The notes under the pieces are model-generated. The model ran no database searches, was not told the origin of the DNA, and was given only the letters and a program-made list of their open reading frames with translations. Positions 61,301 through 64,000 of a DNA stretch of 64,000 nt are shown here, one piece after another. The translations under genes were made by a program, and so were the position numbers. The stretch is from Climacium dendroides. Lineage: Eukaryota; Streptophyta; Bryopsida; Hypnales; Climaciaceae. How positions within the stretch are numbered: the stretch's first letter is position 1; every line of letters begins with the position of its first letter. The stretch lies in NCBI GenBank assembly GCA_950106755.1, contig OX467087.1, positions 14,822,047 to 14,886,046 of the forward strand, read 5' to 3'.

Positions 61301-63903
61301 TTACATGGGACGACAACATGATATGCTACGGTTGGCTGAGCAGGTACGTGATCTCAGATTTACAAATAAAACGTCTAGTTGGTAAACAAATAGGAGAATT
61401 TGTTATTTATTGGAACACCTGTATTGGATAGGGTCTTGAAGTGGATGCCTTGCGTTCACTTCCAAGCATATATCACTATTTGCTTTCGTTTACCGTGGTC
61501 CTCTTCTGCCTAGAGCTTCCTTACTACCGTATTCAGTAATCAGAATAGCCTTAAAATTGCACCAGTAAATGAGCTTGATAGGATGGGCTTACGCATTCAT
61601 CGAAATTTGTACACGAACAGGTTCTGCCTGCGAACAGGGAAAGTCCGTACATGTATGGAATGCTGGCGTTTGCTCTATTGGAAGTGGGAGGGAGAATGAA
61701 AGAAGCAGAAATTGCAGCTAAGAAGGCACTAGAAATTGATCCCCTTGATGTGTGGGGTCAGCATGCGGTGCGGGTCTCCTGTAACTTTCATGGACATTGT
61801 GCGGAACTCTGACTTTGCTCAACGTTGCTCATCATCACTTTGGGCTAGATTCTCTTGCCAAGCGTTATAGTAGTAGGAATACTTTGACTGATATCCTCAT
61901 GCATTTGCCCGAGTGTTTTGAATTCATGACCGACCTTTTTCTATATGAAACTGCTAACACAAATATTTGATTTCAAACTTAGACTATGAATTGCTGAGAT
62001 GTTTTGAGCATATTTTCTGTTTTTGCAGCTGGTCCACGTACTACAACATGAGTGCCATTTCAAAGAGGCGTTGACATTTGGAGCTAGTTGCTGTGACACC
62101 TGGACCTCTTGCTGTTCATTCATGTAATTCTCCAATTTTGTTTCCTCCATGAAATCTCATGAATTTTCGTGATTTTTTTGGTGAAGTTCTGCTAAACGTG
62201 GGAGGTCAAATGATGGCTAAAGATGGGAAATTCTCTTAGAACGATAGATATGAGTAGAAAATACCATATGGATGCGAACTATGGCAAGTGTGTCAGCTCG
62301 TTAGTACTGGCGAATTCTGTAAACTACCTAATACTTTTAAGTTCTACTGACTTGTTTCCCGTTCACCTTTATAGGTATACTCATAATTGGTGGCACTTAG
62401 CCTTGTGCGAGTTGGAGCAGGGAGGCAAAGGCGTCTTGGAAAGGGTGGTTGTAATCTATGATACTCATATTTGGGGCAGCAATATCGCAGCTGATAATTC
62501 GCAGGTTTTCTTGCATTACCCTTGCCTATACTATTTCAGCTTCTGTGACTGTCATGAATTAGGTAGTTCAGACTTAAACATTACCGTTGTGCTATTAGTA
62601 TTTCTTTGATAAGTGAGTACAAGTTACAAGCTCCTGCTCTTTGCCTGTTGCATTTGATCAATTGATACAATCCTTGCGAATGGGGTGTTACCCCAAGAAG
62701 TTGTGAAATTGCGTATAGGAGTACGAAGTTTTAAATCTGCTTTATTTTTTAACGTCGTTGTGCCAGGATTGCTTAAATGCTCTTGGGCTGCTACTTCGTC
62801 TTGATATTAGAGGGCATAAGGATGTTGTCACCTCACGAATAGCTGCCATGAAGACATGCCTTCTCGATGAGGTAGGAACTCCGTCTTGTAGGAGTACAGA
62901 GTCTAATCTTGTCAATGCTGCGTTTATTTGCCCTTATACTCCAGAGGTGACTCATTGTTCTTGTAATAGCAGTATAATTAGAGAATGTGGACAAGTTGAT
63001 CCGACGTAACGACAGCCTTGTACTTGAATTTGCTAATTTGTATTTGGTTGAACCGTCTACAGCGTAGGTGGTATACTGAGTGGCTACAAGATCTCTTGAT
63101 GGTTTGGGGGCTATCGCGAGGAGGTCACAAGGCGGAGGCTCAGCGGCTGCTCCAGAATCTCACGCGCAGGCAAGCCTGACAAGATATAGCCTGGCGTTGT
63201 TACTTCAATTATTTATACTTAACCATCTATGTCTGCGGTTCAAGTGAAAGAAACTCTACTCATATATCTGCGGTTTAACCGTCTATGTGTTTGTTCATGG
63301 CTGAGTCACATGTCAACACAAGTACGTAAATGCTCCTTCAGTGTTAAGAGTATTTGTGATAGCCTATTTGTCTTTTTTTATTGCAGAGTGGAAGAAATGA
63401 AGGAGAACCAACGAAAACCTTTGCAACCCGTGATATCAGTATGCAATTTCTCATATTCTTGACAATCAATTTTTTTTGTGTGGCTTAGAACTAGCATTTA
63501 CGGTGGTTTGATAGAAGTCAACACCTGGTTGGAATTTGGTGCATTAATTCTGCCTGACTTTTGGTGGTTCCAGCTTGCAAGGGCGTTATATGAGTATGGA
63601 ATCCGCAATTTTGGAGCTGTTTGCAAATTGTTGGGTCTCGATTCCAACTTATCCAAGTATAAGGTAAGAGGCATAGCAGTAGTTGCTACCTACTGCTTAA
63701 ATTGTTATGACAGCACTTTGAATGCTATTCCAGCTTGTCGTTATCCTGTTACTTTTGTGCATTCTGTATTGTTGTTTTGAGATTGAAGAATGGGATGGTT
63801 CTCTTTCGTGACACTTAGGTCATGGGCGCGTCTAATGAGCAGCTGGACGTCTTCCTTGACTTGTGGTGTGATGCTTTTTTAAGTGCTGGACAACCCTTGC
63901 CAG
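58345..63903 (+). CDS. TTC38-like tetratricopeptide repeat protein, 3' end beyond the window
   Basis: Twelve exons are visible: 58345-58560, 60353-60520, 60690-60782, 61149-61343, 61621-61767, 62029-62123, 62375-62504, 62767-62871, 63063-63169, 63387-63438, 63574-63663 and 63819-63903. They form one open frame of about 494 residues, and the last exon ends in phase 1, so at least one more lies to the right. TTC38 signatures are the N-terminal DLWGYPVHTRSDSCVSFINAFYHQ-like start, FPKDLASLKRGQ, a TPR helix pair SPYMYGMLAFALLEVGGRMKEAE, the HALVHVLQHE motif, HNWWHLALCELEQGG, VVIYDTHIW and MGASNEQLDVFLDLW. The human protein has 469 residues, so little is missing. Function is poorly known; the TPR fold suggests protein binding in the cytoplasm. 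The start of exon 4 is the least certain junction. Intron 1 is long (about 1.8 kb). Intron 9 uses a GC donor. Confidence 0.85.
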
Positions 63904-64000
63904 GTTGGTTTCTTGATAGTTATTGAACAGCTCATTATCTTGCATCATTCTTTCTGTAGCAATTGCCCTGCACCAGTATTATGTTCATATCACCCTTCAT

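Overview
This window is nuclear DNA from a eukaryote, almost certainly a land plant and probably a seed-free one such as a moss or lycophyte. Genes have many GT-AG introns, long AT-rich stretches lie between them, small inverted-repeat transposons are common, and there are TIR-NBS-LRR resistance genes. Their TIR begins with a Ser-His-Ser-Gly motif rather than the Ser-Phe-Arg-Gly usual in flowering plants. I cannot name the species.

Layout. 1-19.3 kb is gene-poor and AT-rich. It holds CACTA-type inverted-repeat elements (2.3, 3.3-5.1, 5.2 kb), a TTAA-flanked element nested in one of them, and a broken hAT transposase gene (10.4-14.3 kb) that is itself interrupted by a 1.5 kb insertion. 19.3-20.4 kb has two tandem-repeat arrays. 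20.8-24.9 kb is an intact six-exon gene for an EndoU (XendoU-type) endoribonuclease. 25-27 kb is a small GC-richer region with two clear inverted-repeat elements that still have target-site duplications. 27.4-38.2 kb and 45.7-55.2 kb are two copies of one segment, each with an intact five-exon TIR-NBS-LRR gene (TNL-1 and TNL-2). The AT-rich spacer between them (38.2-45.1 kb) has no gene I can support. 55.2-58.3 kb is repeats and AT-rich DNA. 58.3 kb to the window end is a TTC38-like tetratricopeptide gene, cut by the window end after its twelfth visible exon.

All four supported genes are on the + strand. Exon models were built by hand from splice consensus, reading phase and, for the TNLs, comparison of the two copies. 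Each model keeps an open frame across every junction. The TNLs are predicted intracellular immune receptors, EndoU an RNA-processing enzyme and TTC38 a protein of poorly known function. I see no evidence that the genes form a functional cluster beyond the TNL pair. No CRISPR array, rRNA, tRNA or viral gene was recognised.
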